From assembly GCA_026724425.1 (NCBI GenBank), contig JAIUCV010000351.1, positions 62,001 to 126,000 on the forward strand: a stretch of 64,000 bases of DNA, given 5' to 3'. Each line of letters opens with the position of its first letter. Within the stretch, counting starts at the first letter, position 1. Of this stretch, positions 36,051 to 48,100 are shown one piece after another. Source of the stretch: Erythrophleum ivorense. Lineage: Eukaryota > Streptophyta > Magnoliopsida > Fabales > Fabaceae. A program made the position numbers and the translations under genes. The notes under the pieces are model-generated. The model was not told the DNA's origin, did not search any database, and saw only the letters and a list, made by a program, of their open reading frames with translations.

Positions 36051-38651
36051 TCACCTCAAATTCAGAGTTGGCTTCTTTTTCTTCTGTTGCTTTGCCAGAA
36101 GATGTGACAATCTAGCAAACCCAAATTTCTTTCTCTTTGCACAAAACTGCTTGCTGAAGTATGAATCATCCTTTTGTTTTCCAAGCATGTGACCTAGTGA
36201 TCCTGCTTCAAACTCTTCTGAAAGAAGCAGCTTCCTACTCAGTATTTGTCCTATTGACAAAACTGGCTTTGGAACATCTGGTTTGGCCTCATCATCTACC
36301 ACATTCAATCCATTTACGCCAACTAACTGAGAATCTCTCCGGTGATGAGATGATGGGTAGGAATTTTTGAACTTGGTTGATTTATGTACAAAAGAAGGCC
36401 TTCTTTTGTGACCCTTCCTTAAAGCCTCTTCAACTGCTAGCTTCCCTCTATTTGCAGCCTCTACTCTTTCCATAGCTTCTTCTAAAGCTTTCTTGCAGTT
36501 CTTAACTTCTTTTGTAGCATCCTCTAGCCTTTTCAGGATCTCCATCTTCGATAAATTCGCTTCATCAACTTGAAGCATGGCATCTGTAACTCTTCTCTTT
36601 GAGTTTTCCTCTGCTTCTAGAGCTTTAGATGTTAGAGCATTATACTCTTCAAATGAAAGAGTTACTACTTCAGATGAACTCTTGAGATTATTAGATAAAG
36701 CATTAATTTCTGCTAAGGAAGCTGATTCCGCAGCTCTAGCAGCTTCCTTCATCTTTCTAGCAGCAACCAACCTTAATTCAGCTGTTCTTATCATACTTTT
36801 TGTCTGTTCAATCTCAGACATTGTTCTCAAGACTTCTGATCTCGCAGCTTCTCCCATTCTTTTGAAATGTTCTGCCTCAGAACTCAACCTCTGAAGCTCT
36901 TTTGTGATATCTGAAGGATCATCATTTGCGACTTGAAGTCTTTGTCTCGTCTGGGTCAACTCTTCCTCAAGAGAAGATAATTTTGAAGTATTGTAAGTTA
37001 ACCTCTCACGAGTTTTCTCAAGTGAGGTTCTTTCCTTCTCTAGTTTCTTACTAAGCGATATAACAGAAGCTCGTACATCAGCGAGATCATTTGTGGTTCT
37101 GGTTAAGTTCAATTTGGCCTGCTTCAGTTGCATTAATATTAGACCTGGTTTAGATGAAGGGTAGGGGCTAAAACCTTGCTTTGAATTCTGAAGAATGTCC
37201 GATTGATTCACTAGGTTCTCCTTATCTTCTTCTTTGTTCTTCAAATTGGCTTCGCATTCTTCCTTTTGTAGCTTTGACTTCAAATCTTCGACGATCTTTT
37301 TTGTACTTTCCAGTTCTTTTAGGACATCCAGAGTTTCCCTTTCTTTCAGGATCAGTTCTTTCTCCAATACTGTTGCCTCCTCCTCTAGTTTTCCAGTGTC
37401 ATACTCTTCTGTGTCCTCCTGCTAAAAAGGGGGAATATTTTCATTATTTTCAGTATTTAAGTCACTTGAAGATAAAAAATAATCCAAAGCAACCAAAATT
37501 TTAGGTTGCTAAGTGAAGATTCATACAGAAGCCCATTGAGCTTGAAGTGAGACAGAGCACAAGCTCAATGCTAGTTTAACCACTTGTTGACAGAGATTTT
37601 GATACCATGTTATATATACCAACTCAATTCAAAAGTTTAAATTCTTAACCGAAGTTCTATGAATAGTTTTGTTATAATTTTCAGCACATTTCAATCGGGC
37701 TTAAACAGAAGTGCAGGAGAAAGATGTAGCTCAAGCTCTGAATACAGAATGGTAGCTGAAAAATATATATTCTTGCCTTATGACTCTGCCAGGGAGACCT
37801 AGAAATTTAGGGCATACACGGAAGAAATAAACCCTTTGTTGATTTTACAGTCAACTGTTATGTTTTGGCATCAACAGTGTTCCGAGTGATAGGAAAAAAA
37901 AATCACTTTCATGGGAGATTTTGATAGCATTCTCGATCTCTATTACTCACAATAATAGGAACAGACTCTCAAGTCTTACCCCACGGCCAAAGATGAAGGA
38001 GCAAATTACAATCATTGATAGTAATAAATTAACGTTGGACTGCAATATCAAAGTAACAGCATAAATGTGTCCATAAACTGCTACTAATCACCATTGATCA
38101 CAAAAAGAACAGAAAAAAAAAAGAAGAATAAACAAACAATTACGAATAAGCAAACGTAATCTATAGAACTCTGAACACAATAAAGCCGTCATAATCGCAT
38201 ATGGCAAGAGATCAATACTCAATAACCAATTCTTTCTTTCTTTCTTTTTGCTCAGGAACTCATAAAGGCTTAATTTTTTAAGCCAGAGGGGAGAAAAATC
38301 ATAAAATTTGTCCCATTCTAGCCTGCGGGGGGTTATTATAAAATGAATCGGAAATCAATAGCGAAACCAATGAGAGAGAGAGAAATAGCTTACATCAGGA
38401 CCCGACAGATTGTTATGGGTGGGTTTCCAGAACCCGAGACCGCCGAATCGGGTCACAGCCTCTTTCACAGATTCAAATGGAGCCGAAGTATCAATCTGCA
38501 CTCTCAAATTCTGCTCCTTTTTCACCGAACCCGGTTCATCTAGACCCATGTCTTGGAGCGTTTTGGAACCCATGTCGGAGTTGTGTGCTTCCATCCTTAG
38601 ACCCATGTCTTGGAGCGTCTTGGAACCCAAGTCGGAGTTTTGTGCTTCCAT
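36051..38651 (-). CDS. WEB-family coiled-coil protein
   Basis: Two coding exons, 38651-38394 (86 codons, donor GAT|GTAAGC) and 37418-36051 (stop at 36051), join in phase 0 for 541 residues. Residues 53-70, IDTSAPFESVKEAVTRFG, are the N-terminal signature of plant WEB proteins (WEAK CHLOROPLAST MOVEMENT UNDER BLUE LIGHT 1 family, formerly DUF827). Most of exon 2 (about residues 90-410) is Glu/Lys/Leu-rich with heptad spacing, that is, long coiled coils. The C-terminus is basic, with SRKLLLSEEF and KKFGFARLSHLLAKQQKKKK, as in the At2g38370-type members. Founding members help organise actin-dependent chloroplast movement; the role of this member is not known from sequence. The ATG at 38651 is the first in-frame ATG; frame upstream continues without one. 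A 57-bp duplication repeats the first 19 residues, so a second ATG at codon 20 could also serve. Confidence 0.9.
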
Positions 38652-38655
38652 CCTT
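38542..38655. repeat. Exact-period 57-bp tandem duplication at the WEB gene start codon
   Basis: Units 38542-38598 and 38599-38655 differ at three positions only. On the minus strand each encodes the 19 residues MEA(Q/H)NSD(L/M)GSKTLQDMGL plus one more, so the duplication copies the initiator ATG with its coding context while keeping frame. Confidence 0.95.
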
Positions 38656-40874
38656 GGACCAAAATGAAAAGAGCTTCGGTTCAATGCCTCTGGAGCTAAA
38701 ATGTCACCAATTCCAGAACTTGAATAATGAAAAACAAAGGTTATGTATGGGTGGTGGTTGTGTCTGTTAGGTGTCGTACCATGTAAACGTTCGCCAGTCT
38801 TATCTTAACTGTGTAGCGTGCTATCAGATAAAAGAGAAATGAAAAAGTATGAAAAGAGAGAGGGAAATCTGAAGGCTTTAAGTCACTTGAATGGCCTTAC
38901 TTTTTTAGCAGATATTTATTGTTTTGCGCCGTTAGAGGAAATAGGACTGTTCCTTATGCCCCTGTTGGGAATTTGGGACCCCAAGGATCTTTGTCAACGG
39001 TAACAAAACCCCTTAACGACATCGTATCTTCAGTTTTAAGTAACCAACGGACAACGGACTGTGGACTACTGGATTCTTTGATTTTTTTTAATTTTTATTT
39101 TTTTTCTATAACGGTAAGTCAAGCTTACAAAACAGTGCACTTTTAAGCTGTGAAGAAAAAAATTATATAGGCCTTTTGGAATTTTGTTAAAATTAGACAA
39201 ATATTTTTTATTTTTAAAATATACATAATTTTTTTTTCAAAATTTTTTTTAAATTACACAAATTTTTTTAAAACTTTTTTAATTAAATGAAAGATTTGTG
39301 TATATTTTTAAAATAAATAAATAGTTATAATTTCAATGATATTTAAAAAAATTTGTATAATTTATTCTTTATTTTAAAAGAAATTTGTATATATTTTAAA
39401 TCTATCGAGAGATTTATATAATTTTAATGAAATTCAATAAAAGTTAATATATGTTTTAAAATGAAAGAAAAAGTATATGTTGTTTATTTAAAAAATTAGA
39501 ATTTATTTTAATTTGGTAAGATCCTACAATTAATAAATTCATGAATCTAGCCGCTGTCAAAGAATATATTTGTTTGGAAAGGTGTGTCAAACTTGACATT
39601 TTTAAAGAAAATTATAATATTTATTCTTCATTTATGATTAGAATTGTAACAATCTTTCTTTTATGGTGAATGTTTTGGTCTCAGCATAAAAAATCTATCT
39701 ACTTTTTAATTGGATTAATGGGATAGATTAGTTGAGAGGTTAGCAAATTAACCTAAACACCAGAACCACAAGTTAAACTAAAAAAAATTGGAGCAACATT
39801 TTAACCAACAAAATTGTAGCAAAAGGACGAGTGGAGGCACCATGCCAGCATCTTCGTGGGCCTTGAAAATCATAAATAACAGTGACACTATCATTCTAGC
39901 AATTATGTCTTAACCGTTGCGCAAAAAATTCTAATCCTTCCAAACTAAAGAGTAAAGATACTATGTGAAATCAACAACAAAAAAGACACTATTTGAATTT
40001 CAAACACTGCATTCTCTCCTTTCTTTTAATAATGACTTCGATAAAGAACGTGGCTCATTTCCTTTTACCAACGCAGTGTTAAAAAAGAATTTTATTATTA
40101 CAGTACTCCCTTTTTCTGTTAAGTAGACACGGATAGTGTCTCTCTGTCTCTTTTTCCTTTTGACATTGTGGGGAAAGGGGCATGTGAAGTGCGAACTGCG
40201 AACAAAGCCTTTTTTTTTGGGGGGGGGGTTCCTAAAACAAAGCTTTCATTATAGAAGATTCTAAATTCCTTTCCTTTCCTTTTGCAATTTTTTATCACTA
40301 AAAATTGAAATCCAGACGAAAGCTATGGTTAAATTGATAGTCGAATGAAAATAAGCCAAATTTGCAGCCTAGATCCAGTTAGCCAAAGATCTCATTCAAG
40401 AATAACAAAATGGCAAAAAATTAGGAAGCATGCGATTTCGGTCTAAGCGACTTCGCCTGGCAAGAAAACAGAGCACAATTGCTACAGTAAGGCCATGAAA
40501 CAATCAGAGACAAGAAAAATGGGTGGCGATCGGACGTGGCTATAGTTATAAGCCATTAGAGGAACTATAGAATGGCAAAGAAGGCAAAAAAAAGAAAAAA
40601 AAAAAAGCACAATCCATACAACGAATTTGAATTACAAATCTCTTTTTTAATTTTATTTCGTCACTTTGTTTACAATTTTTCAAACTTTATTTATAGCTTT
40701 TATTTTTATTATAGAGTTATAATCAAGTTGTTTTGTTGTACATGGTCAAATATTTCAATCAATCCTAGGCTTTGTTAGGAGTCTTTTTTAAGACTTAATT
40801 ATATATAGGATTTAAAAAAAATTATAGTTAAAGAGTTATGTTTTGTTTCTATTAATTATTCATAAAATAGAGAT
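38656..40874. other. Intergenic DNA: WEB gene 5' region, then AT-rich sequence
   Basis: 38656-38830 should include the leader and core promoter of the WEB gene. The remainder has no recognised gene. A T9-G10 homopolymer junction lies at 40210-40228. Confidence 0.5.
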
Positions 40875-43655
40875 CATGAGAGTTGGCTGATTCTATCAAA
40901 TAGTTAAACCTTCTTAGCAAAATTATTGGCAAGGCTAAATTTAGAAATGGAGTAGGTATAATAGTAGATAAGTTTTGAAAAAATCCTATAGTGGATGTAA
41001 AAAAGTTAGGAGATAGAATCATTGCATTAAAGTTAGTGGTAGAAAAGGAAATTTTTAATGTCATTAATGCCTATGCACCACAAATAGGATTAGAAGAATA
41101 TCACAAAGTAAAATTTTGGGAGGATTTAGAATGTTTAGTTCAGGAAATACCATTAGGAGAAAAGATTCTTTTAGGAGGGGATCTAAATGGTCATGTGGGA
41201 AGTGTATCTTCAGGTTATGAGGGTGTTCATGGAGGATATGGCATAAAGGGACCAAATGCAGAGGGTAAAATTATTCTAGACTTTTCATTGACGTTCGATC
41301 TTATATTAGTTAACATTTGTTTTAAAAAGCGTGAGGAACATCTTATCACGTACAAAAGTGGAAGGGTATGTTCTCAAATCGATTTCTTTCTTATAAGAAA
41401 ATTGGATAGAAAACTTTGCATGAATTGCAAAGTTATACCTGGAAAGAGTTTAACTACTCAACATAGAGTTCTAGTTATGGATGTACGAGTTAGGATGGGA
41501 GTAAAAAACAAAGGCCATAATAGGGTGTTAAGGACTAAGTGGTGGCAACTAAAGGGAGATAAAGAAAAGAATGTGCAGAAAAGGATTGTGGAGGAAAGAC
41601 CTTGGGAAATACAAGGAAGTGCTAACGATATGTGAAATGGAATGGCTAAAGAAATTAGGAAAGTGGCAAAGGAAATATTAGGTGAATCAAAAGGTTTTGG
41701 ACCTAGAGATAAAGAATTTTAGTGGTGGGATGCAAGCGTGCAAGATAAGATTAAAGTTAAGAATGAGTGTTATAAAGTGTAGTCATTATGTAGGAGTAAT
41801 GAAAATTGGGAGAAATATAAAGTAGCTAAGAAAGAGACTAAAAAGGCAGTGAGCGAAGCGAGAATGAGGGCATTCGATGGGTTATACCAATCTTTAGAGA
41901 CTAAAGTTGGGGAAAGAAATATTTACAAGTTAGCTAAAAGTAGAGAAAGAAAGACAAGAGACGTTGACCAAGTAAAATGTATTAAAGATGAAGAAGGTAA
42001 AGTTTTGGTCACGGAACAAGATATCAGAGAACGATGGAAGAATTATTTTCATAGGCTTTTTAATGAAGGCCATGAGATTGCATTGCAATCAGATAGGTTA
42101 AACACTAGAGAAGAGGATCAAAATTATACTTTTTATCGTAGGATTTGTGAGGCAGAAGTAAAAAAAGCATTAAAAAGAATGAAGAGTGACAGAGTAGTTG
42201 GACCGGATAATATACCTATTGAGGTATGGAAGGGTTTAGGAGGAAAATGTATAAGTTGGCTCACAAAGTTATTTAATGAAATTATGAGATCTAAGAGACT
42301 GCCAGATAAGTGGAGGAGAAGTTCTTTAATTCCTATTTATAAGAATAAGGGGGACATTCAAAATTGTGCAAATTATAGAGGAATTAAGCTCATGAGCCGC
42401 ACAATGAAATTATAGGAAAGAGTAATTGAGTAACGATTAAGGAAAGAGACCCAAGTTACGGAGAATCAATTTGGTTTTATGCTGAGAAGGTCAACTATAG
42501 AAGCAATATATTTGTTGCGAAGATTAATGGAGCGATATCGAGAGAATCAAAGAGATTTACACATGATATTTATCGATTTGGAAAAAGCATATGATAGAGT
42601 ACCAAGAAAGGTTCTATGGAAGACTTTGGAGAAAAAAAGAAGTTTGTATAACTTATATTCGAGTAATACAAGATATGTATGGTGAGGCTACAACTAGTGT
42701 AGTAACAAAAGGTGGACATATAGAAGACTTTTCGATAACTATTAGTTTATATCAAGGGTCAACTCTGAGTCCTTATCTATTTACTTTAGTATTGGATGTG
42801 CTTACTGAACATATCCAAGAGCCGGTACCACGGTGTATGCTATTTGCAGACGATATTGTCTTAGTTGGGGAATCGAGAGTGGAAATTAATGAGAAGTTAG
42901 AGAGATAGAGATTAACTTTGGAAACTCATGGATTTCGTTTAAGTAAAAATAAAATCGAGTATATGGAGTGTAAGTTTAGTAAGAGACACATCACTTCTAG
43001 CGTAGAAGTGAAAATCGGAGAACATATTATACCACAAGTCACACGATTTAAATATCTTGGATCCGTCATACAACATAATGGGGAAATAGAAGAAGACGTA
43101 AAACATAGGATTCAAGCGGGGTGGATGAAGTGGAGGAGTGCTTCGGGTGTTATTTGTGATAGAAGAGTACCACTCAAATTTAAGGGTAAATTCTATCGTA
43201 CAGTTATAAGACTTGCAATGTTGTATAGAACTGAGTGTTGGGCAATAAAAAGTCAACAAGAGAATAAGTTCAATGTTACAGAGATGAGAATGTTGCATTG
43301 GATGAGTGGACACACTAGACGAAATCAGATTAAAAATGAATACATTAGAGAGAAAGTAAAAGTCGCCCCTATTGTGAAAAAGATTGTAGAATCAAGACTT
43401 AGATGGTTTGGTCATGTTGGGAGAAGACCTATAAAAGCCCCAATTAGGAGAGTAGATGAGATGGAAAATAGTCCAATAATTAGAGGTATAGAAAGATCAA
43501 GACAAACTATAGGAGAAATTATTAAGAGAGATTTAGATTTAAATGGTTTGTCTAAAAATATGATTTACGATAGCTGCTTATGGCGTCGATTGATCCATGT
43601 AGCCGACCCCACTTAATGGGAAAAAGCTTTGTTGTTGTTGTTGTTGTTATTATTA
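40875..43655 (+). mobile_element. RTE-clade LINE, 5'-truncated, with (TTG)n tail
   Basis: A non-LTR retrotransposon whose single ORF encodes endonuclease then reverse transcriptase. It starts inside the endonuclease (apurinic-type, GDLNGHVG near 41178-41200; VCSQIDFFL near 41369; TTQHRVLVMDV near 41452). Next come the reverse transcriptase blocks VGPDNIPIEVWKG (42199), FIDLEKAYDRVPR (42571), LYQGSTLSPYLFTLVLDVL (42748) and the catalytic FADD (42843). The C-terminal segment with ESRLRWFGHVGRRP ends in VADPT and a stop at 43614-43616. The tail is a TTG repeat at about 43629-43650, as in plant RTE elements, not poly-A. Seven in-frame stops (40976, 41633, 41720, 41780, 42413, 42431, 42906) and one frameshift near 42650 make it dead. 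The left end is approximate and no target duplication was found. Confidence 0.88.
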
Positions 43656-44901
43656 TAGTTGAACTGACCACAATTTCAAGAGTCGATTATGATGTTTAAG
43701 TTAGATTAAAGCCATGATACGAGTTTGATGCCTTTCTTAGTGTTTCCAACTGAAAATTACTAGTTATGGCTCTTTAGAAAGACAAATTTGTAGCCAGTGA
43801 TGTTTTATTGAATCCGAACTCAAGTCTTAGGGAAGTTCTTTTTTAGGTATTGCACTCTGACGGTTCCAAGAATCAATTTTTAGGCTGATGAAGCCCACTT
43901 CACCGGCCCACTAGACTGGGCCCACCCAACCTCATAGTCCATCCTACCTCATAGACGATGGCCCACTAAACTTAATTGTACGTGATCACCTTCATTACTA
44001 CTACTGGGCCAACGATTTGTACAATATCTGAGTTATATACATTCTAGCACATCTATGCGTGTATAGTGGGTGTGTAAAGATCGCAAGCAGATAATTAATA
44101 ACATATATCAGACTGGAAGTGCCATAAATAAACACTGACATAGGCCCACTCAAATTTCTGTGACAAATGATGGAGATGGACCGCAATTTTTTGGTCATCT
44201 TCCCTCAAATTCATTTAGTTCAGTCCCATTCTAATTATAGCAATATATGGTATGATACCCCACTTTATATTGTTTGGAAAATTAAAAAGCAGAACGATAA
44301 TGCAATGCGTTGCATTAGTTCAAGCATCAAATGGCCCTACATAATAAGTAACATATAAGCCCATATGGCCATATCAGTTACCTTCTTCAGTCTTCATGAA
44401 TGGCCTAAATTCCTGGAAGTTACATATGAACTGTGAAGTAGCACGTAATACAAGAAAATCACATTATAAGAGAAAGATTTCTCTTTAATGTCCCACGTGG
44501 AAGAACTCCCTTTTAAGGGGTAGTTTTTGTTGAATATTTTAATAAATTAAATGATAGATTAAGTAAATAGTAATAAGAGACTTCATCAATTGCAAGACTC
44601 TCTTACAATAATGTAATTGCCTTGGATAGAAATCTAATGCTCGCATGTGTGTGGAAGGTTAGTTCAAAGCAACACTTACTAGATATGGAGAATATATATC
44701 ATCAGCTGATAAACCTCATAGGTCACTGCATATAATATGTGACTTTCATAACATTTGCTTTTTCTTGTTTGTGTTTTATTTCAATGCTACTTTTAAGTTG
44801 GACAACTTTAATTTAGCATCTGCTTTGGGTATATGACAAGTAATTAGATACACGGATTTGCGAATATTCGTTAAAAAATAAAAAATGATAGGAGCTTGAC
44901 A
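43656..44901. other. Intergenic DNA between the LINE and the copia element
   Basis: Moderately AT-rich with no gene, RNA or repeat recognised. Confidence 0.5.
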
Positions 44902-44906
44902 GTTGC
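44902..44906. repeat. 5-bp target-site duplication of the copia element, left (GTTGC)
   Basis: GTTGC precedes the left LTR and recurs directly after the right LTR at 49669-49673. Confidence 0.92.
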
Positions 44907-45100
44907 TAAAAGATAATATAATATATTATATTCATATAATATCCATCATATCTCTTTTTTTATTATTATAGGAAGATATGTACAGATAAGTACAGTTATT
45001 ATTTTGCGATATCTGTGCCGTGATCACATGCGAAGAATCTTGTATATATAGCCACCTTGCGTTGAATGAAAATTAGCTTTTTCCCTCATCAATCTTATCA
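44907..45100 (+). repeat. 5' LTR of the copia element
   Basis: 194 bases, with a TATA box in CTTGTATATATAGCC at about 45039-45053 followed by a leader. It ends CTTATCA immediately before the primer-binding site. Confidence 0.95.
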
Positions 45101-45112
45101 TGGTATCAGAGC
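45101..45112 (+). other. Primer-binding site (initiator tRNA-Met)
   Basis: TGGTATCAGAGC directly follows the 5' LTR and is the standard complement of the 3' end of plant initiator tRNA-Met used by copia elements. Confidence 0.92.
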
Positions 45113-45157
45113 TGGTTCACATTCCGGACCTGAAAGCTTAAGCGTGAGAAGGTAGAG

Positions 45158-48100
45158 ATGGCGACTGATGTGCAGAATAATAATCAAGATGTGAGTTCAC
45201 CATTCTTTCTTCATGCCTCAGACAACTCGGGGCAAGTTTACGTTGGCGAGTTGCTTAGCGAAACCAACTACTCAGAATGGATTAACGACATGACAAATGC
45301 ACTTTTAGCAAAGAATAAAATTGGGTTTGTGGATGGCTCCATCAAGAAACCAGGCACTGATTCGGCCACTTTGTCACACTGGATCCGATGCGATGCGATG
45401 GTGAAAGGCTGGCTTAAGAGTGCCATGGACAAGGAGTTGCGAAAGACCATTAGATACGCAAAAACAGCAAGGGAGATATGGACATATTTGGAGGAGCATT
45501 TCGGAAAGGGAAGTGCCCCTAGAGCATATGAATTAAGACGAGACATAGTTTTTCTGAGATAAGAAAAGCAGTCTGTGGCAACGTACTATACTAAACTCAA
45601 GGCTCTTTGGGATGAGATACAATTAATCATGCCTCTACCAAAGTGCACTTGTGGGAAATGTGCGTGTGCAGTAGAGAAAGAGATCATGCAGGTCAGAGAA
45701 AGGGAACAACTCTACGACTTTCTCATGGGATTGGATGAGGAATTCGTGACAGTGAAGACTCACATCCTCAGCACGAAGCCGTTGATGAGTCTGGGAGCAG
45801 CATACCATCTTGTCTCTGAAGATGAAAAGCAACGTCAGATCTCAGCCATGCAGAGGATAAGCTCTGAGGCGATGGCATTCCAAGTTAGTAGTGTAAGGAT
45901 GAACAGAGTCATGGAAGGTCGAAGAGATGGAAGAAAGGAGAAGGTTCGGTGCAGTCATTGCCAAAAACAAGGTCATACTGAAGATAAGTGCTACGAACTC
46001 ATTGAGTATCCTCCAGATTGGAGAAAGCCTAGTCGAGATAAGAGAGAGAGGTCGGGAACATGGAGTGACAAGCGAATAGGACCAAAGGCTGCATTGGTAA
46101 ACACAGGTGAAAGCCCAATACCCGGACTTACACCCTCACAATATGAGCGACTTCTCCAAACGTTGAATGAAGAAGTAGACGCACGAAAGGATTCATAAAC
46201 AGTAGCACAACAAAAACAGCCAAAGGCTAATATGGCAGGTAAGTACATCACTAACCTTGACTTTGATAAGGTCTGGGTGATAGATTCGGGGACAAATGAA
46301 CATATAACATATGAAGATAAACCTTTATTGGGGGAGAAGAAGGGTTGTCATTTGCCGGTACAAATACCAAATGGTCAAGGTATACTAGTAAGGTCATCGG
46401 GGAATTTAATTTTAAGGAATGGAATGTTGCTCAAAGATGTCTTGAAAGTACCATAATTTAAATGCAATTTGTTATCAGTAAGTAAAATGACTAATGATGA
46501 TAACCTTGCATTGATTTTTGTCAAGGACCTATGCATAATTCTGGACCTCTGCTCGAACAGTGTGATTGGGACGGGGAGATACTATGATGGACTTTACATC
46601 CTAGAACCAACGCGAGGAGAGAAAATTGCATTAATGGTACAGAGGCCGAGTGATGCAAAGTTATGGCATTGGAGACTTGGACATGCATCGAGGGAGAAGA
46701 TGAAACAAATGAGTTTGCATTTAGATGAGAGTGAAGTTTGTGATTCTTGTAATAAGGCAAAGCACGTTAGATTGCCATTTGGAGACAGTTCAATAAAAAC
46801 TAATTCTTGCTTTGATTTGATCCATTGTGACGTATGGGGACCATATAGAGTGCCTTCATTAACCGGAGCTCAATATTTTTTTACTGTTGTTGATGACTTT
46901 AGTAGAGTTACATGGGTTTACTTAATGAAGCGTAAATCTGAAGTGAGTAAACTGTTAACATCTTTCTTGAACATGGCAGAAACACGATATGATAAAAGAG
47001 TTAAGTGTTTAAGAGCAGACAATGGGACAGAATTTAAGACTTCAGAATTCTTAAAAATTTGCGATGAGAAGGGAGTGATGATACAAACATCCTGTGCATA
47101 CACACCACAGCAAAATGGTGTGGTAGAACGCAAGCATAGGCATATCATTGAGATGGCTCGTGCAATGAGGATCCATGCAAACTTACCAAAGCAATTCTGG
47201 GGTGAATGTGTGCTAGCTGCTGTTCATATCATAAATAGATTACCTACAAAGGCAACGGGTAATAAAATACCCTATGAAGTGTTGACTAGAAGGAAGGTAA
47301 ACTATGGTCATTTGAGAACATTTGGTTGCCTCGCTTACATGCATGATTTAACGAACTCAGATAAGTTCGAAGTGAGCGGTAGGAAATGTGTCTTCATTGG
47401 CTATCCCCTTGGGCAAAAGGGTTATCGAGTTTTTGATATAGAAAGGAAGAAGGTCTATGTGTCACGAGATGTAACGTTTTTTGAGCAACAATATCCATTT
47501 AAGGGGATGACAGAAGCCGATCTTGTGAGTTCAAACTTCCACTATAGTTGGGCATCGGATGATAATGATTATATGATTATGGGTTCATGTAACTCGAAAG
47601 ATTGTAGCCTAGGAAATGGACCTCTCACAAATAATGAACATGATGGCAATGATGGGTCAAATGTTGAGGCTGAATCACCAAGTGAACAGGCAGTCCAGAC
47701 TGAATTGAGAAGAAGCCAACGCACGAGGGAAATTCCGAAGCATCTTGATAGTTATGAAGTCCAACTACCACCTTCTCTATCTCAGGAAAGTATCTCACGT
47801 GCAGATGGTACTACTGCATATCCTATAGCAAATTATGTCTCAAATGATAAGTTTTCAGTGGGACACAAGAATTACCTAGCAACAGTGGAAGGTGTTAAAG
47901 AGCCTAAGAACTACAAAGAAGCAGTGCAATATAAGCACTGGCGTGAGGCGATGAAGAAGGAAATAGACGCATTAGAACAAAATGGAACATGGACCTTAGA
48001 GGCCCCACCAACCAATAGAAAGATCATTGATTCTAAGTAGGTATACAAGATAAAGTATAAGCCCACTGGTGAAGTAGAAAGATACAAAGCGAGGCTTGTA

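Noticed and set aside
36577..36894. 105-residue plus-strand frame with hydrophobic segments
   Set aside because: Antisense shadow of the WEB-family coiled coil, where Glu/Lys codons read as Ser/Leu/Phe on the other strand.
43629..43650. (TTG)n as an independent microsatellite
   Set aside because: It is placed exactly after the LINE 3' end, as in plant RTE elements, so it is the element's tail.
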